Of a stretch of DNA of 19,764 nucleotides, positions 7,724 to 15,355 are shown one piece after another. Position 1 is the stretch's first letter. Every line of letters starts with the position of its first letter. The notes below the pieces were generated by a model, which saw only the letters and a list, made by a program, of their open reading frames with translations, searched no databases and was not told where the DNA came from. Position numbers and translations under genes: made by a program. The stretch comes from CAZRGV01 sp964599655 (GTDB lineage: Bacteria > Planctomycetota > Planctomycetia > Isosphaerales > Isosphaeraceae), in contig CAZRGV010000116.1 of the NCBI GenBank assembly GCA_964599655.1, positions 1-19,764 on the forward strand, given 5' to 3'.

Positions 7724-8209
7724 ATGATCATCGTGCTGATGGGCGTGTCAGGGTCGGGCAAGACGACCGTGGGCAAGATCCTGGCCTCGCAGCTTGGTTG
7801 GCGGTTCGTCGACGCCGACGACTACCATCCCGCGGCCAACATCGCCAAGATGCACGCCGGCATCCCGTTGAACGACGACGATCGCCGTCCCTGGCTCCAG
7901 GCCCTTGCCGAGTTGATCGACGCCTCGCGCGCCCGGGGCGAGAACCTCGTTCTCGGTTGCTCGGCGCTGAAGCACGCGTACCAGTCCTATCTCCGCCACG
8001 ATGCCCAGGATGTGATCTATGTCTATCTCGAAGGCTCCGAAGACCTGATCCGCCGACGCATGGCCAGCCGCAAGGGGCATTTCATGAACCCCGCCCTGCT
8101 CCACAGCCAGTTCGAAACCCTCGAACCCCCCGAAAACGCCATCCGGATCGACATCACGCCCCCGCCCGAGGTCATCGCGACCGAGATTCGCAAGAAACTC
8201 GATGTCTAA
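7724..8209 (+). CDS. gntK: Gluconokinase
   Basis: A 161-residue cytoplasmic kinase phosphorylating D-gluconate to 6-phosphogluconate with ATP, feeding the pentose phosphate or Entner-Doudoroff routes. It has the P-loop GVSGSGKT (7-14), the substrate-side block DADDYHP, the family block CSALKHAYQSYLR, and the C-terminal GHFMNPALLHSQFETLEPP pattern typical of GntK. The length is normal for the short GntK class. The frame is open back to 7586, but ATG 7724 is chosen because GAGGGG precedes it and the protein begins directly at the beta-strand before the P-loop. The next gene overlaps its last 8 bases. There is no gluconate transporter or dehydrogenase beside it, so its operon context is uninformative. 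Confidence 0.93.
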   Translation: MIIVLMGVSGSGKTTVGKILASQLGWRFVDADDYHPAANIAKMHAGIPLNDDDRRPWLQALAELIDASRARGENLVLGCSALKHAYQSYLRHDAQDVIYVYLEGSEDLIRRRMASRKGHFMNPALLHSQFETLEPPENAIRIDITPPPEVIATEIRKKLDV

Positions 8210-10232
8210 TGATAAAAACATCACATTAACTATGAATCATTATATTTTTCGGCTTGTTCTGTTTTTCGCGTTCTCGGCGTTCCTTGTCGCCACGGCCTGG
8301 GCACAGCTCTCGCCGCCGACCGTGCGAGAGTTCCATCCGCTCGGGGCCGCGCCCGGCGAGCGATTGGCCTTGATCGTGCAAGGGACCGATCTTGACGATG
8401 CCTCGACGCTTCGGTTCGATGATCCTCGCATCCAGCTCGACGGACTCACGCGGTCGAAGGAACGGATCGAGGCGATGGTGGCGCTTCCGGCCGACCTTGC
8501 GACGGGGCCCTTGAGGTTCCGGGTCGTTTCATCTCGGGGGCTGTCGAACGTGGGGCGGCTGATGATCGGGCCCGTGGTTCCGACCATCCACGAGTCGGAG
8601 CCGAATAACGGGTTTCTCGCGCCTCAGGTCGTGCCGTCGCCCGTGGCCGTTGAGGGAGAGATCCAGGGAGGCGACGAGGTCGACGTCTTCGCCGTCGACA
8701 GGCGGGCTGGACAGACCCGTGTGGCCGATGCCGTGGCCGAGCGCGCCGGTTCGGGGCTTGATGCCCTGGTGACGATCTTCTCTCCCGAAGGCCGCGAGCT
8801 TGCCTCCTCCGACGACCTGTTCGGCCACGATGCCGCGTGCTGGGTCCGCGTTCCCCACGATGGCCGGTACCTCGTCCAGATCCAGGACGCCGAGGGGCGC
8901 AACCGGGACAACAACCTTGAACAGGCCACCACGCGCGAGTATCGCCTGCTCATTGGGGCCTTACCGCTGGTGACGGGGGCGTTTCCGCCTGGGGGGCGTC
9001 GCGGAGAGACCACGAACCTGCAACTGCTCGGCGTCAACCTGCCCGGCGACGGCGGCCTGCCCTGGACCATCCCGGCCGACGCAGCCCTGGGTGAGGCCAG
9101 ACCGCCCATTCCCGCCGCGGGAGCCTGGGCCGTTCGCGTGAGCGATCGCCCCGAGGTCGTCGAGCCCGATCTCGAATCCGCCGCCGATCCCCTCCGCGCT
9201 CCGATCGTCACCGTTCCCGCCGCGATCAACGGCCGGCTCGACGAACAAACGGGCGGCGACACCGACGTGTATCGTCTCTCGGTCGAGCGGGGCCTTGAGG
9301 GTGACTACGCGATCCACGTGCTGGCCGCTCGCATCGGATCGCCCGCCGACCCGGTTCTCGCCGTGCTCGACGAGCGAGGCGATCCGTTGATCGAGCAGGA
9401 TGGACGGCCCGGCCGAGATCCCCGACTGGTTCATCGCATCGAGGCCGGTGGTCTCCGGATTTCGGTCCGCGATCGCTTCGAACGCGGTGGCCCTCGGTTC
9501 GTTTACCGCATCGAGGTCGAACCCGCCCCGCCGCTTCGTCCGTTGTCGGTCCTTGCCGATCTGGGCGCCAGGACCCTTCCGAGACAGGGAGCGCTCGCCT
9601 TACCGCTGACGCTCGATCGCCAGGGGTTCGATGGCCCGGTGACGGTCCTGGCGGGCCCTTTGCCCGCAGGCGTTTTTGCCACGCCCAACACCATTCCGGC
9701 GAACGCCAAAGGGGGCCTGATCGTTCTTTCGGCCGGGGCCGACGCGCCTCTTGGCCCGTTTCCGCTCCGGCTCGTCGCCCGGGATGCCCCAGCGTCGGTC
9801 TCCTTTCGGTTTCGTGAGCGCTGGAATGCTCGAGGAGGACCACGGGAGTCCGAGATTGTCGACGACGAGACCGCCTGGCTCGCGGTGGCCGAGCCTTCGC
9901 CGATCGGGCTGACGATCGAGCCGTCCGAGGTCGTCGTACCGCCCGCTGGTCAGGCCGAGGTCAAGGTCCGCATCGACCGCCGCGGCGACATCGCTCACAA
10001 GCCGCTCACGATCCGCCTCTGGGCCGGCGTTGGCGGGCTCGACGGCTTCGAACCAGTGCCCGATGTGATGCTCGACGCCAGCGCGAGTACGGGCTTGTTC
10101 CTCGTGAAGGCCAGGCCGGGCGCCGCCTCCCGACGCGTTGCCTTCTCGGCCCGAGCCTGGTTCGATGGGTCGCCCGAGTTTCTTGGAGCCGACGCCTCGG
10201 CGTCCGTTCTCATCGTGCCCGACCCCCGTTGA
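8202..10232 (+). CDS. Secreted PPC-domain protein
   Basis: A 676-residue exported protein (or 666 from ATG 8232). A signal peptide YIFRLVLFFAFSAFLVATAWAQ is clear. Residues about 38-120 look like an IPT/TIG-type Ig domain; about 133-235 is a bacterial pre-peptidase C-terminal (PPC) domain starting at SEPNNGF with the usual DVFAVDRRAGQ and SGLDALVTIFSPEGRELA blocks; about 330-445 is a second, more divergent PPC-like domain (DTDVYRLSVERG). The remainder is beta-rich with no motif I recognise. No protease or other catalytic signature is seen, so it is probably a binding or structural protein. ATG 8202 overlaps gntK by 8 bases; ATG 8232 sits directly at the signal peptide. Neither has a Shine-Dalgarno, and both lie in an unusually AT-rich patch. 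Such proteins often accompany DUF1549/DUF1501 sets in planctomycetes. Confidence 0.85.
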   Translation: MSNDKNITLTMNHYIFRLVLFFAFSAFLVATAWAQLSPPTVREFHPLGAAPGERLALIVQGTDLDDASTLRFDDPRIQLDGLTRSKERIEAMVALPADLATGPLRFRVVSSRGLSNVGRLMIGPVVPTIHESEPNNGFLAPQVVPSPVAVEGEIQGGDEVDVFAVDRRAGQTRVADAVAERAGSGLDALVTIFSPEGRELASSDDLFGHDAACWVRVPHDGRYLVQIQDAEGRNRDNNLEQATTREYRLLIGALPLVTGAFPPGGRRGETTNLQLLGVNLPGDGGLPWTIPADAALGEARPPIPAAGAWAVRVSDRPEVVEPDLESAADPLRAPIVTVPAAINGRLDEQTGGDTDVYRLSVERGLEGDYAIHVLAARIGSPADPVLAVLDERGDPLIEQDGRPGRDPRLVHRIEAGGLRISVRDRFERGGPRFVYRIEVEPAPPLRPLSVLADLGARTLPRQGALALPLTLDRQGFDGPVTVLAGPLPAGVFATPNTIPANAKGGLIVLSAGADAPLGPFPLRLVARDAPASVSFRFRERWNARGGPRESEIVDDETAWLAVAEPSPIGLTIEPSEVVVPPAGQAEVKVRIDRRGDIAHKPLTIRLWAGVGGLDGFEPVPDVMLDASASTGLFLVKARPGAASRRVAFSARAWFDGSPEFLGADASASVLIVPDPR

Positions 10233-10270
10233 CCGGCCCGATCGCCTCGCGTCCGCCCGCGGGATCTCGC

Positions 10271-10306
10271 GCGATCTGATCCGCGATCTCATCCAGGATC
10301 TCAGCG
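10271..10306. repeat. Three tandem 12-base repeats
   Basis: Units GCGATCTGATCC (10271-10282), GCGATCTCATCC (10283-10294) and AGGATCTCAGCG (10295-10306) are adjacent. The first two differ at one base and the third is more degenerate. The array sits between two convergent genes and its last copy covers the stop codon of the PilZ gene. Confidence 0.55.
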
Positions 10307-10741
10307 CCGGAATCCCTCGCGAGCGATCTCGAACAGGGTCTTCGGGCATGGCTCGAAAAACGCGACCCGAACCCGGTGGCATCCCGGCGCCCGCTCGGTC
10401 GCCTCGACGACCATCGCCTCGATCCGACCAGCCCAGTGCGCCGGATGAAGGCAGAACCAGATCGACCGATCTTGCGGCGGAGGCTCCGCGCTTTCGAGCA
10501 GCACCCCCCCCTTGCTGATGTCCAGCAGTCGGCAGGCCGTTGCCTGAAACTCCGTATCGTCCCACCAGGCGACCCACGCGCGATACTCCAACGCCACGAA
10601 TCGCGGGCAGGCGCGCCGTTCCAGCGGATCCACCACCCACTTCTTCTTCGGCTTTTCCACCGGGGTCTGCGGGTTGGTCATCTCACCCGGCCGCGGGGCA
10701 ATGGTTTCCGTCTTGTCTCTCAGACCGACTGATCTTGACAT
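10301..10741 (-). CDS. PilZ domain protein
   Basis: A 146-residue soluble protein with one PilZ domain, the common receptor for cyclic di-GMP. Both ligand motifs are present and intact: R43-x3-R47 (RACPR) and D74-x-S76-x2-G79 (DISKGG). The first 40 residues are a charged, probably disordered lead-in. No output domain is attached, so it would act by binding a partner, often in motility, exopolysaccharide or surface attachment. Start ATG 10741 is supported by AAGGA at 10749-10753, 7 bases ahead; ATG 10681 would also keep the domain. The upstream AI-2E permease gene on the same strand ends 276 bases before it with hairpins between, so it is probably transcribed separately. Confidence 0.88.
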   Translation of the reverse strand: MSRSVGLRDKTETIAPRPGEMTNPQTPVEKPKKKWVVDPLERRACPRFVALEYRAWVAWWDDTEFQATACRLLDISKGGVLLESAEPPPQDRSIWFCLHPAHWAGRIEAMVVEATERAPGCHRVRVAFFEPCPKTLFEIAREGFRR

Positions 10742-10857
10742 GAACGTGTCCTTGGAATGACACCGCGTAACAGGTCGCGGACGGGGGGCGTGATCGGTTT
10801 TTCGGCACTCCTTATCATCTTAGGCCCCGTCTTTTGACGTGAACGGCGCGACGTTGT

Positions 10858-10891
10858 GCCGCAACAACAGCGGCCCGTTCTCTGTTGCGGC
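10858..10891. repeat. 9-bp inverted repeat upstream of the PilZ gene
   Basis: GCCGCAACA (10858-10866) pairs perfectly with TGTTGCGGC (10883-10891) across a 16-base loop. It lies between the permease and PilZ genes, 117 bases ahead of the PilZ start. It could be a second terminator for the permease or a leader structure. There is no T-run. Confidence 0.4.
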
Positions 10892-10967
10892 GTCGCAGCA
10901 TGAGCCGCGTTGCGCCGCCGTTGACGGCACGAGCCTGGGAGAGGCCGATTCTGGGGCCTGGCGGAGT

Positions 10968-10996
10968 CTCCGTGGCGCGCGGCAACCGCCACGGAG
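10968..10996 (-). terminator. Hairpin terminator of the AI-2E family gene
   Basis: CTCCGTGGCG (10968-10977) and CGCCACGGAG (10987-10996) form a perfect 10-bp stem with a 9-base loop, 21 bases after the permease stop. There is no T-run, as with other hairpins here. Confidence 0.65.
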
Positions 10997-11017
10997 GAGG
11001 TCGCGAGCCGCCTCCGT

Positions 11018-12067
11018 TCAGATTTCCGCGATCGGTTGGACGTCCTGGGGGCTCTCGCTCAGAAGGGCCGCGATCCATCGCGTTCCCTCCATGCTTTCCA
11101 TCGCGATCTTGACCGTCATCGTCAAGGGCACGGACAGCAGCATTCCAGCCGGCCCCAGAACCCAACCCCAGAACACCAGCGAAAGGAAGACCACGAGTGT
11201 CGAGAGGTCGAGCCCCCGACCCATCCATCGCGGCTCGATTCCGTATCCGATTGCCGTGTTGATCGTTACATATCCGAGCCCGGTCATCACGGCTGTTCCC
11301 GGACCAAGCTGCAAGAGCGACAGCAACATCGGCGGAAGCGCGGCCAGGATCGACCCGATGTTGGGAATGAAGTTCAAGAGCGACGCCAGCAGTCCCCAGA
11401 GCAGGGGATAATGAACGCCCAGAACGATCAACCAGAGCGCGGCCAGCACCCCCGTCAAGAGGCTTACCCAGGTCTTGATCGCCATGTACTGCCGCACCCC
11501 CTCGACAATCCGGTCCAGTCGCTCGATCACCGCGTCCGAGCTCCCCGGCAACGCCCGAAGCTTGGCCGGAAACACGGTCGCCTCCACCAGCAGGAAGATC
11601 GTCGTGATCAAGATCAAGAACGCGTTGCTGAACGCCTCGCTCAGACCGGCTGGCAGGCTTCGCACCAACTCCATCAGCGACCGAGTTTCCAGGTACGACG
11701 ACGCGGCCGGCTTCAGGTCGATCCCCAGTGTTTTCAGCCAGGCGAGAAGCTGATCCTTCCGCTGCTGGAGCCGTTGTTCGTTCTCCGGCAGGCCGTGCAG
11801 AAAGTCGGCGAGCGATTTGCCAACGTAGGCGATCAGCAGCAGGCCCACGATGGTCACGGCCAGAATCACCAGGGCAATCGCCACGGCCGTTGGAATCTGC
11901 CGCCGTTTCAGCCAGTCGAGCATCGGCGAGACGATGATCGCCAGGAACAACGAGAACAAAAACGGCACCACGATCGCCTCCGCCGCGCGCAGACCCGCGA
12001 CCACGATCACGATCGAGGCCATCATGACCAGGATTCTCGATAGGCTCATCGCGTTTGGCATCTCCAT
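11018..12067 (-). CDS. AI-2E family transporter (PerM/TqsA-like permease)
   Basis: A 349-residue inner-membrane protein of the AI-2E exporter superfamily (formerly UPF0118). Hydrophobic segments include an N-terminal pair (SRILVMMASIVIVVAGL; AIVVPFLFSLFLAIIVSPML), a third before a soluble, charged region (PENEQRLQQRKDQLLAWLK), and a C-terminal group of about five. The family block LLNFIPNIGSILAALPP is present. E. coli TqsA exports autoinducer-2, but most family members have unknown or other substrates such as Na+/H+ exchange, so no substrate is claimed. The frame is open to 12217; ATG 12067 is preferred because it follows GGAGG and gives the normal family length, whereas the extra 50 residues would be low-complexity and basic. 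Confidence 0.88.
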   Translation of the reverse strand: MEMPNAMSLSRILVMMASIVIVVAGLRAAEAIVVPFLFSLFLAIIVSPMLDWLKRRQIPTAVAIALVILAVTIVGLLLIAYVGKSLADFLHGLPENEQRLQQRKDQLLAWLKTLGIDLKPAASSYLETRSLMELVRSLPAGLSEAFSNAFLILITTIFLLVEATVFPAKLRALPGSSDAVIERLDRIVEGVRQYMAIKTWVSLLTGVLAALWLIVLGVHYPLLWGLLASLLNFIPNIGSILAALPPMLLSLLQLGPGTAVMTGLGYVTINTAIGYGIEPRWMGRGLDLSTLVVFLSLVFWGWVLGPAGMLLSVPLTMTVKIAMESMEGTRWIAALLSESPQDVQPIAEI

Positions 12068-12437
12068 TTCGCCCCGGCCTCCATCGGGACCGCCCGTCCC
12101 AGTCCTCCTGCCCCACCTCAACGCCTCGAGGTTTCGCGGCCCCAAACCATCACGCCAGGCCGGCTCGAACGCCGCAAGCCTTTTCCAACGATTCCCCGAA
12201 CCGAACCTCGCGACCAACGTCGAGCAACGGGTATCGCGTTCGAACTCGGGACCGAAATCGACCTCCCTTTCGCATACAACTCAGACTTTGTAATCGTTAC
12301 TGAATTCGCCCTCCGCATCTGGATTCCCCAGATTTCCTGTTATCCATAAGTTGCCCTGGCCGATGGCAGATCTGAGGATTCGCCCCGTTTTCTTCGGAGT
12401 GCGGGCGGCCCATTGGAACGGAGGGAGGAACCACGTG
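12068..12437. promoter_or_regulatory. Divergent intergenic region, 370 bases
   Basis: This region separates the divergent permease and LEPR-XLL-type genes. The part from about 12285 to 12355 is AT-richer than its surroundings and holds small inverted repeats (GTAA-TCG-TTAC near 12290, ATCTGG/CCAGAT near 12320). Promoters for both genes are expected here, but no convincing -35/-10 pair was found. I see no additional gene. Confidence 0.3.
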
Positions 12438-13178
12438 ATGCAGGCATGGAGACGCCGCGCGGAGCGTTCGCCCGGTCGACGCGCCGTCGTGCCGGTTTTG
12501 GAACGCGTCGAGGCGAGGGAGTTGCTTTCGGGGATTCTTGCCTCCGTGGCCAGCACGCCCCGATTCGCCCATGGCGCACGCCGTGTTTCGCCGGACACGG
12601 CGCTCGTTCAGACCCAGTCGGCGACGGTGGCCCCACAGGACGGGCTGCCTTTCAACCAGGTGCTTTACCCCACTGGACAGCCGACGGCTCGCCAGCAGGC
12701 CCGCACGCGGTTCCACGCCGGCTTCGTGAGCACGTACATCGTCGGGCCGGGCCGTTACACCACCGAGGCCAATCAGGTGTACCTCCGGGGTGTCGGCAGC
12801 TCGATCGCCTTCCTTCACGGCGACCACCAGCTACGTTACGTCATCCCGACCGACCCGTCGATTCCCGCGACCGGCGTGATGACGATGTTCGATCGCAACA
12901 TGAACAATGGTGGAATACTCGGGCTCGACCTGACGGCGGTTCCGGGCGCCGTCGACCGCTTCGGCCGGCCGACCAGGTTCAGCTACAACGTCGACGACAA
13001 CATCAGCGCAGGCGGGTTCGTCTCCGGCTCCGGCCAGGGGACCGTCGAGATCCGTTACGGCCGACCCTCGCTGTCTCGAGACGGTCTGATTCAGGGCAGC
13101 GCCTGGGTGATTGTCGACGGACAGGTTTACTCAACCGGAACAACCAACATTCTGGTTAATTCCGATATCAACCCTTGA
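12438..13178 (+). CDS. Exported protein with LEPR-XLL-like N-terminus
   Basis: A 246-residue protein. It begins with a basic stretch (RRRAERSPGRR) and then VLERVEARELLSG (20-32), which fits the LEPR-XLL motif found at the N-terminus of many large secreted proteins in planctomycetes and other Gram-negatives; the motif is thought to act in export or sorting in place of a normal signal peptide. The rest is Gly/Ser/Thr-rich and beta-like (QVYLRGVGSSIAFLHGD, GTVEIRYGRPSLSRDGLIQGSAWVIVDGQ) with no domain I recognise. ATG 12438 is chosen over the earlier TTG 12351 because GGGAGGA (12423-12429) lies 8 bases before it and the motif is then properly placed. It is convergent with another LEPR-XLL-type gene. 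Confidence 0.75.
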   Translation: MQAWRRRAERSPGRRAVVPVLERVEARELLSGILASVASTPRFAHGARRVSPDTALVQTQSATVAPQDGLPFNQVLYPTGQPTARQQARTRFHAGFVSTYIVGPGRYTTEANQVYLRGVGSSIAFLHGDHQLRYVIPTDPSIPATGVMTMFDRNMNNGGILGLDLTAVPGAVDRFGRPTRFSYNVDDNISAGGFVSGSGQGTVEIRYGRPSLSRDGLIQGSAWVIVDGQVYSTGTTNILVNSDINP

Positions 13179-13205
13179 CGAACGGCTCGTGAACCGAAAA
13201 CGCCA

Positions 13206-13253
13206 CGGGAGCCGCGTTGGAATCGAATCCCTCGCGGCTCCCGGATAGTTTTT
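13206..13253 (+). terminator. Rho-independent terminator, 11-bp stem with T-run
   Basis: CGGGAGCCGCG (13206-13216) and CGCGGCTCCCG (13233-13243) pair perfectly around a 16-base loop, followed after five bases by TTTTT (13249-13253). It lies 27 bases after the stop of the + strand gene and could also stop the convergent gene. Confidence 0.8.
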
Positions 13254-13284
13254 CCAGAACGTTGCAAGCCCCGACCGAACCGGC

Positions 13285-14716
13285 TTAACGGTGCTTCCGC
13301 AGTCGCGCGGCGAGCGGCAAGATGCCCGAGCCGGGCAAGGCCATGTTCGGCAGCGGTGTTGTGGGGTTGACCAGCGCGCCGATCCGGAACGGCGGCTGTT
13401 TGAGCCGGATCTGAACCTGGTTGGCGCCGATGATCTGCGAGATCGTGGCTTGGCCGTCGCCGCCATGACGTCGCGTGACCGAGCCTTGCAGGAAGCTATG
13501 GTTCGGGCTCAGCCGCTGGCCGTACTGCGAGCCGTTAAGAATGTAAAGTTGTCTCGCTTCGCCATTCGGGGCCCGCAACAGTTCCAGCACGCCGCCGTGG
13601 CTGATTCCCAGGGTGACGCGGTCGCCGTCGACGTCGGTGTAGTGCAGATGCGTTCCTCGCTGGATGATCGTCGTGTAGACGCCGCACTGACCGTCGAGAT
13701 TGAGCAACCCGTCGGCCGGCGTCGTGTAGGGAAAGAGTGTANNNNNNNNNNNNNNNNNNNNNNNNNNNNNNNNNNNNNNNNNNNNNNNNNNNNNNNNNCG
13801 TGACCGTGTGCGTCGTGTCGTCGTACGTCACCGACTTGATCGGAATCGTTCGGTCGTCCGCCGTGCCGAACTTGAAGTCGCGGCCGGGCGCCACGATCTT
13901 GTAGTTCGCCGGGTTGTTCGCCTCGGTCGGGTTCAGCGCCGCGTCGAAGCTGAGCTGGATCTGCGTCGGCTGGTTATGGATGCCCCGAACGATCGTGTTG
14001 ACTGAAACGCACGTCGGGGCCGGAATGTACGTGTATTGAATCGTGACGTCGGCCGACGCGCGGGTCTCCGCCATCGTGGCGAGGTTGCCGGCCACCTCGC
14101 TGGCCGTGGCCATGCCCGTTGGGTTAAAGGTGACCGGAAGCGTGCCGGTGCCAATGAACGCGGCCAGGTTGCTCGTTGTGTTCGTACGGGTCTCCGACGC
14201 CGACTTTTGGAGATTTAACTCCAGCGGGCTGAAGAAGACCGTGTCGGGCCCCATGAAGTCTTGAGCGCCGTCGAACGGCGCGACGACCTTTGGCGGCGGC
14301 GTCTTCGAGCCCGTGAGCGAGAACGCGATGTCCGCCGCGTGGATGTCGAACGCTCCGTCCAGGGTCGCCGTCACCGTATTCGACGGTGGCGGAACTTGCG
14401 TCTCGCTCAGGTTCTCCGCCGTGACCTGCCCCGTCATCGTGGCGCTGGCCGTGACCGTCACCGAGATCAACGTCCCGAGCGCTGGGTTGAACTGGGGCAA
14501 GGTGGCCGTCCGGACCATGCCGTCGATCAGTTGCAGCGGAAAGTTGACCGACACAGGGGGCAGCGTGATCGGCGTGGGTGTCGCGTTCAGAAGCGAAATG
14601 GCCTCCAAAACCTCCACGCCCGGTCGAAGTCCACTTCGAAAACCGCGACGGGCTCCGTCTCGCCGCCGGAATAGTCCGAGCCAGGGACTCGCCGGTTGCA
14701 TTTCCATGACGCTCAT
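13285..14716 (-). CDS. Choice-of-anchor E protein with LEPR-XLL-like N-terminus, split by a gap
   Basis: One gene interrupted by the N gap at 13742-13798. The 5' part (14716 to 13799, 306 codons) starts at ATG 14716 with GAGGA 8 bases ahead. It carries a basic N-terminus with GVEVLEAISLLN (33-44, LEPR-XLL-like), a choice-of-anchor E domain (about 58-230, containing LPQFNPALGTLISVTVTASATM), and the start of an Ig-like domain (NPTEANNPANYKIVAPGRD, then FGTADD). The 3' part (13718 to 13285, from PADGLLNLDG) continues that domain and ends LPLAARLRKHR without a PEP-CTERM tail or membrane helix. The two halves are in different frames as assembled, because the N count is arbitrary and adapter bases flank it. 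The true protein would be about 470 residues. Probably surface-exposed. Confidence 0.75.
13719..13741 (-). other. Illumina TruSeq adapter contamination
   Basis: The minus strand of these 23 bases, beginning TACACTCTTTCCC and ending TACACGACGC, is identical to an internal stretch of the Illumina TruSeq universal adapter, and it stops exactly at the run of Ns. One frame encodes YTLSLHDA, a peptide known as an adapter artefact in protein databases. These bases are not genomic. Confidence 0.95.
13742..13798. other. Assembly gap of 57 Ns
   Basis: Unresolved scaffold gap inside the choice-of-anchor E gene. The true length is unknown; the halves do not join in frame with 57 bases. Confidence 0.99.
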
Positions 14717-14852
14717 GGATGTTGTCCTCGAATAGATCAGATGCGTCGATCCAAGCCTCTCACCACCTCTGGCTCTGGATGAACCTCCCGAGCCCCAGGT
14801 CAGCCGACGGCCCACGTGGCCGCGAGCCCGTTTTTCCGCGCCCTTCGTTCAC

Positions 14853-14881
14853 ATTATGAAAGTGAGATTCTGGCAAAGCAA
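14853..14881 (-). promoter_or_regulatory. Sigma70-type promoter of the choice-of-anchor E gene
   Basis: On the minus strand TTGCTT (14881-14876) is followed by exactly 17 bases and CATAAT (14858-14853), a five-of-six -10 match. Transcription would begin near 14845, giving a leader of about 130 bases before ATG 14716. Confidence 0.5.
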
Positions 14882-15258
14882 CACAGTATGGCGGGATTGG
14901 GGGTTTTTTTCTGGATGTATCATGATTTGATGCATGTCATTCTGGCATGTCCGAATGGAAACAAAAACGACCCATGCCACCTCGTAGCGGACAAATCCGG
15001 TTCGGCGCTCGCCGGCTTCAGGAAGGAGCCACCCGATCGCCTCGAATGGGTCGATAAGTCGCCCGGTACGTGGTTCTCGTCAACTCAAAGCATCGACGAG
15101 CCGGGCATGGCGAATGAACCCAAGTCGAAGTCTCAGAGACCTTTCCGGTCCGAAAGCAACGGATCTGCCAGGTTTGGCATGTTTGGGGCGGGGCGGCTTT
15201 TGATGGTTTGAGTCGGTTGTAGGAGGGCTCAGAGGCAGGGGCGAGGGTGGGACGATCT

Positions 15259-15297
15259 CCACCAACAAAATCGGGGTCGGATGAGTTCCGACCCCGA
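15259..15297 (-). terminator. Rho-independent terminator, 11-bp stem
   Basis: TCGGGGTCGGA (15271-15281) and TCCGACCCCGA (15287-15297) pair perfectly around TGAGT. On the minus strand the stem is followed by TTTTGTTGG, so it fits a terminator of the PEP-CTERM gene whose stop is 59 bases upstream. Confidence 0.85.
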
Positions 15298-15355
15298 AGG
15301 GAGATTTCGACGTCAGCGATGGAGCGAGGCAACGAACCGTGTCAAGCGGTCCAGG

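Larger units (their letters stand above)
14717..15355. other. 639-base intergenic region
   Basis: No gene is supported. A + frame at 14816-15211 is open but has no ribosome-binding site, weak codon bias and no recognisable protein. The region contains the promoter at 14853-14881, the terminator at 15259-15297, a 9-base direct repeat ATTCTGGCA (14867-14875 and 14939-14947) and a 7-base repeat GCATGTC (14932-14938 and 14945-14951). The segment 14850-14960 is AT-rich. Confidence 0.6.

Noticed and set aside
6763..8229. 488-codon plus-strand frame
   Set aside because: Runs antisense through the PEP-CTERM gene and out of frame through gntK; both have clear family motifs in other frames.
9600..10640. 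346-codon minus-strand frame
   Set aside because: Covers the end of the PPC gene and most of the PilZ gene in the wrong frame; no protein-like features.
11018..12217. Longer start for the AI-2E permease at 12217
   Set aside because: The extra 50 residues are basic low-complexity, lack family similarity, and the start has no ribosome-binding site, unlike ATG 12067.
13535..13741. Frame continuing from the 5' half of the choice-of-anchor gene across the Ns (YTLSLHDAGRRV...)
   Set aside because: It enters adapter sequence and then an Arg/His-rich wrong frame; the real 3' half is in the frame reading PADGLLNLDG.
14816..15211. 131-codon plus-strand frame
   Set aside because: GTG start without ribosome-binding site, covers a minus-strand promoter, and the peptide looks random.
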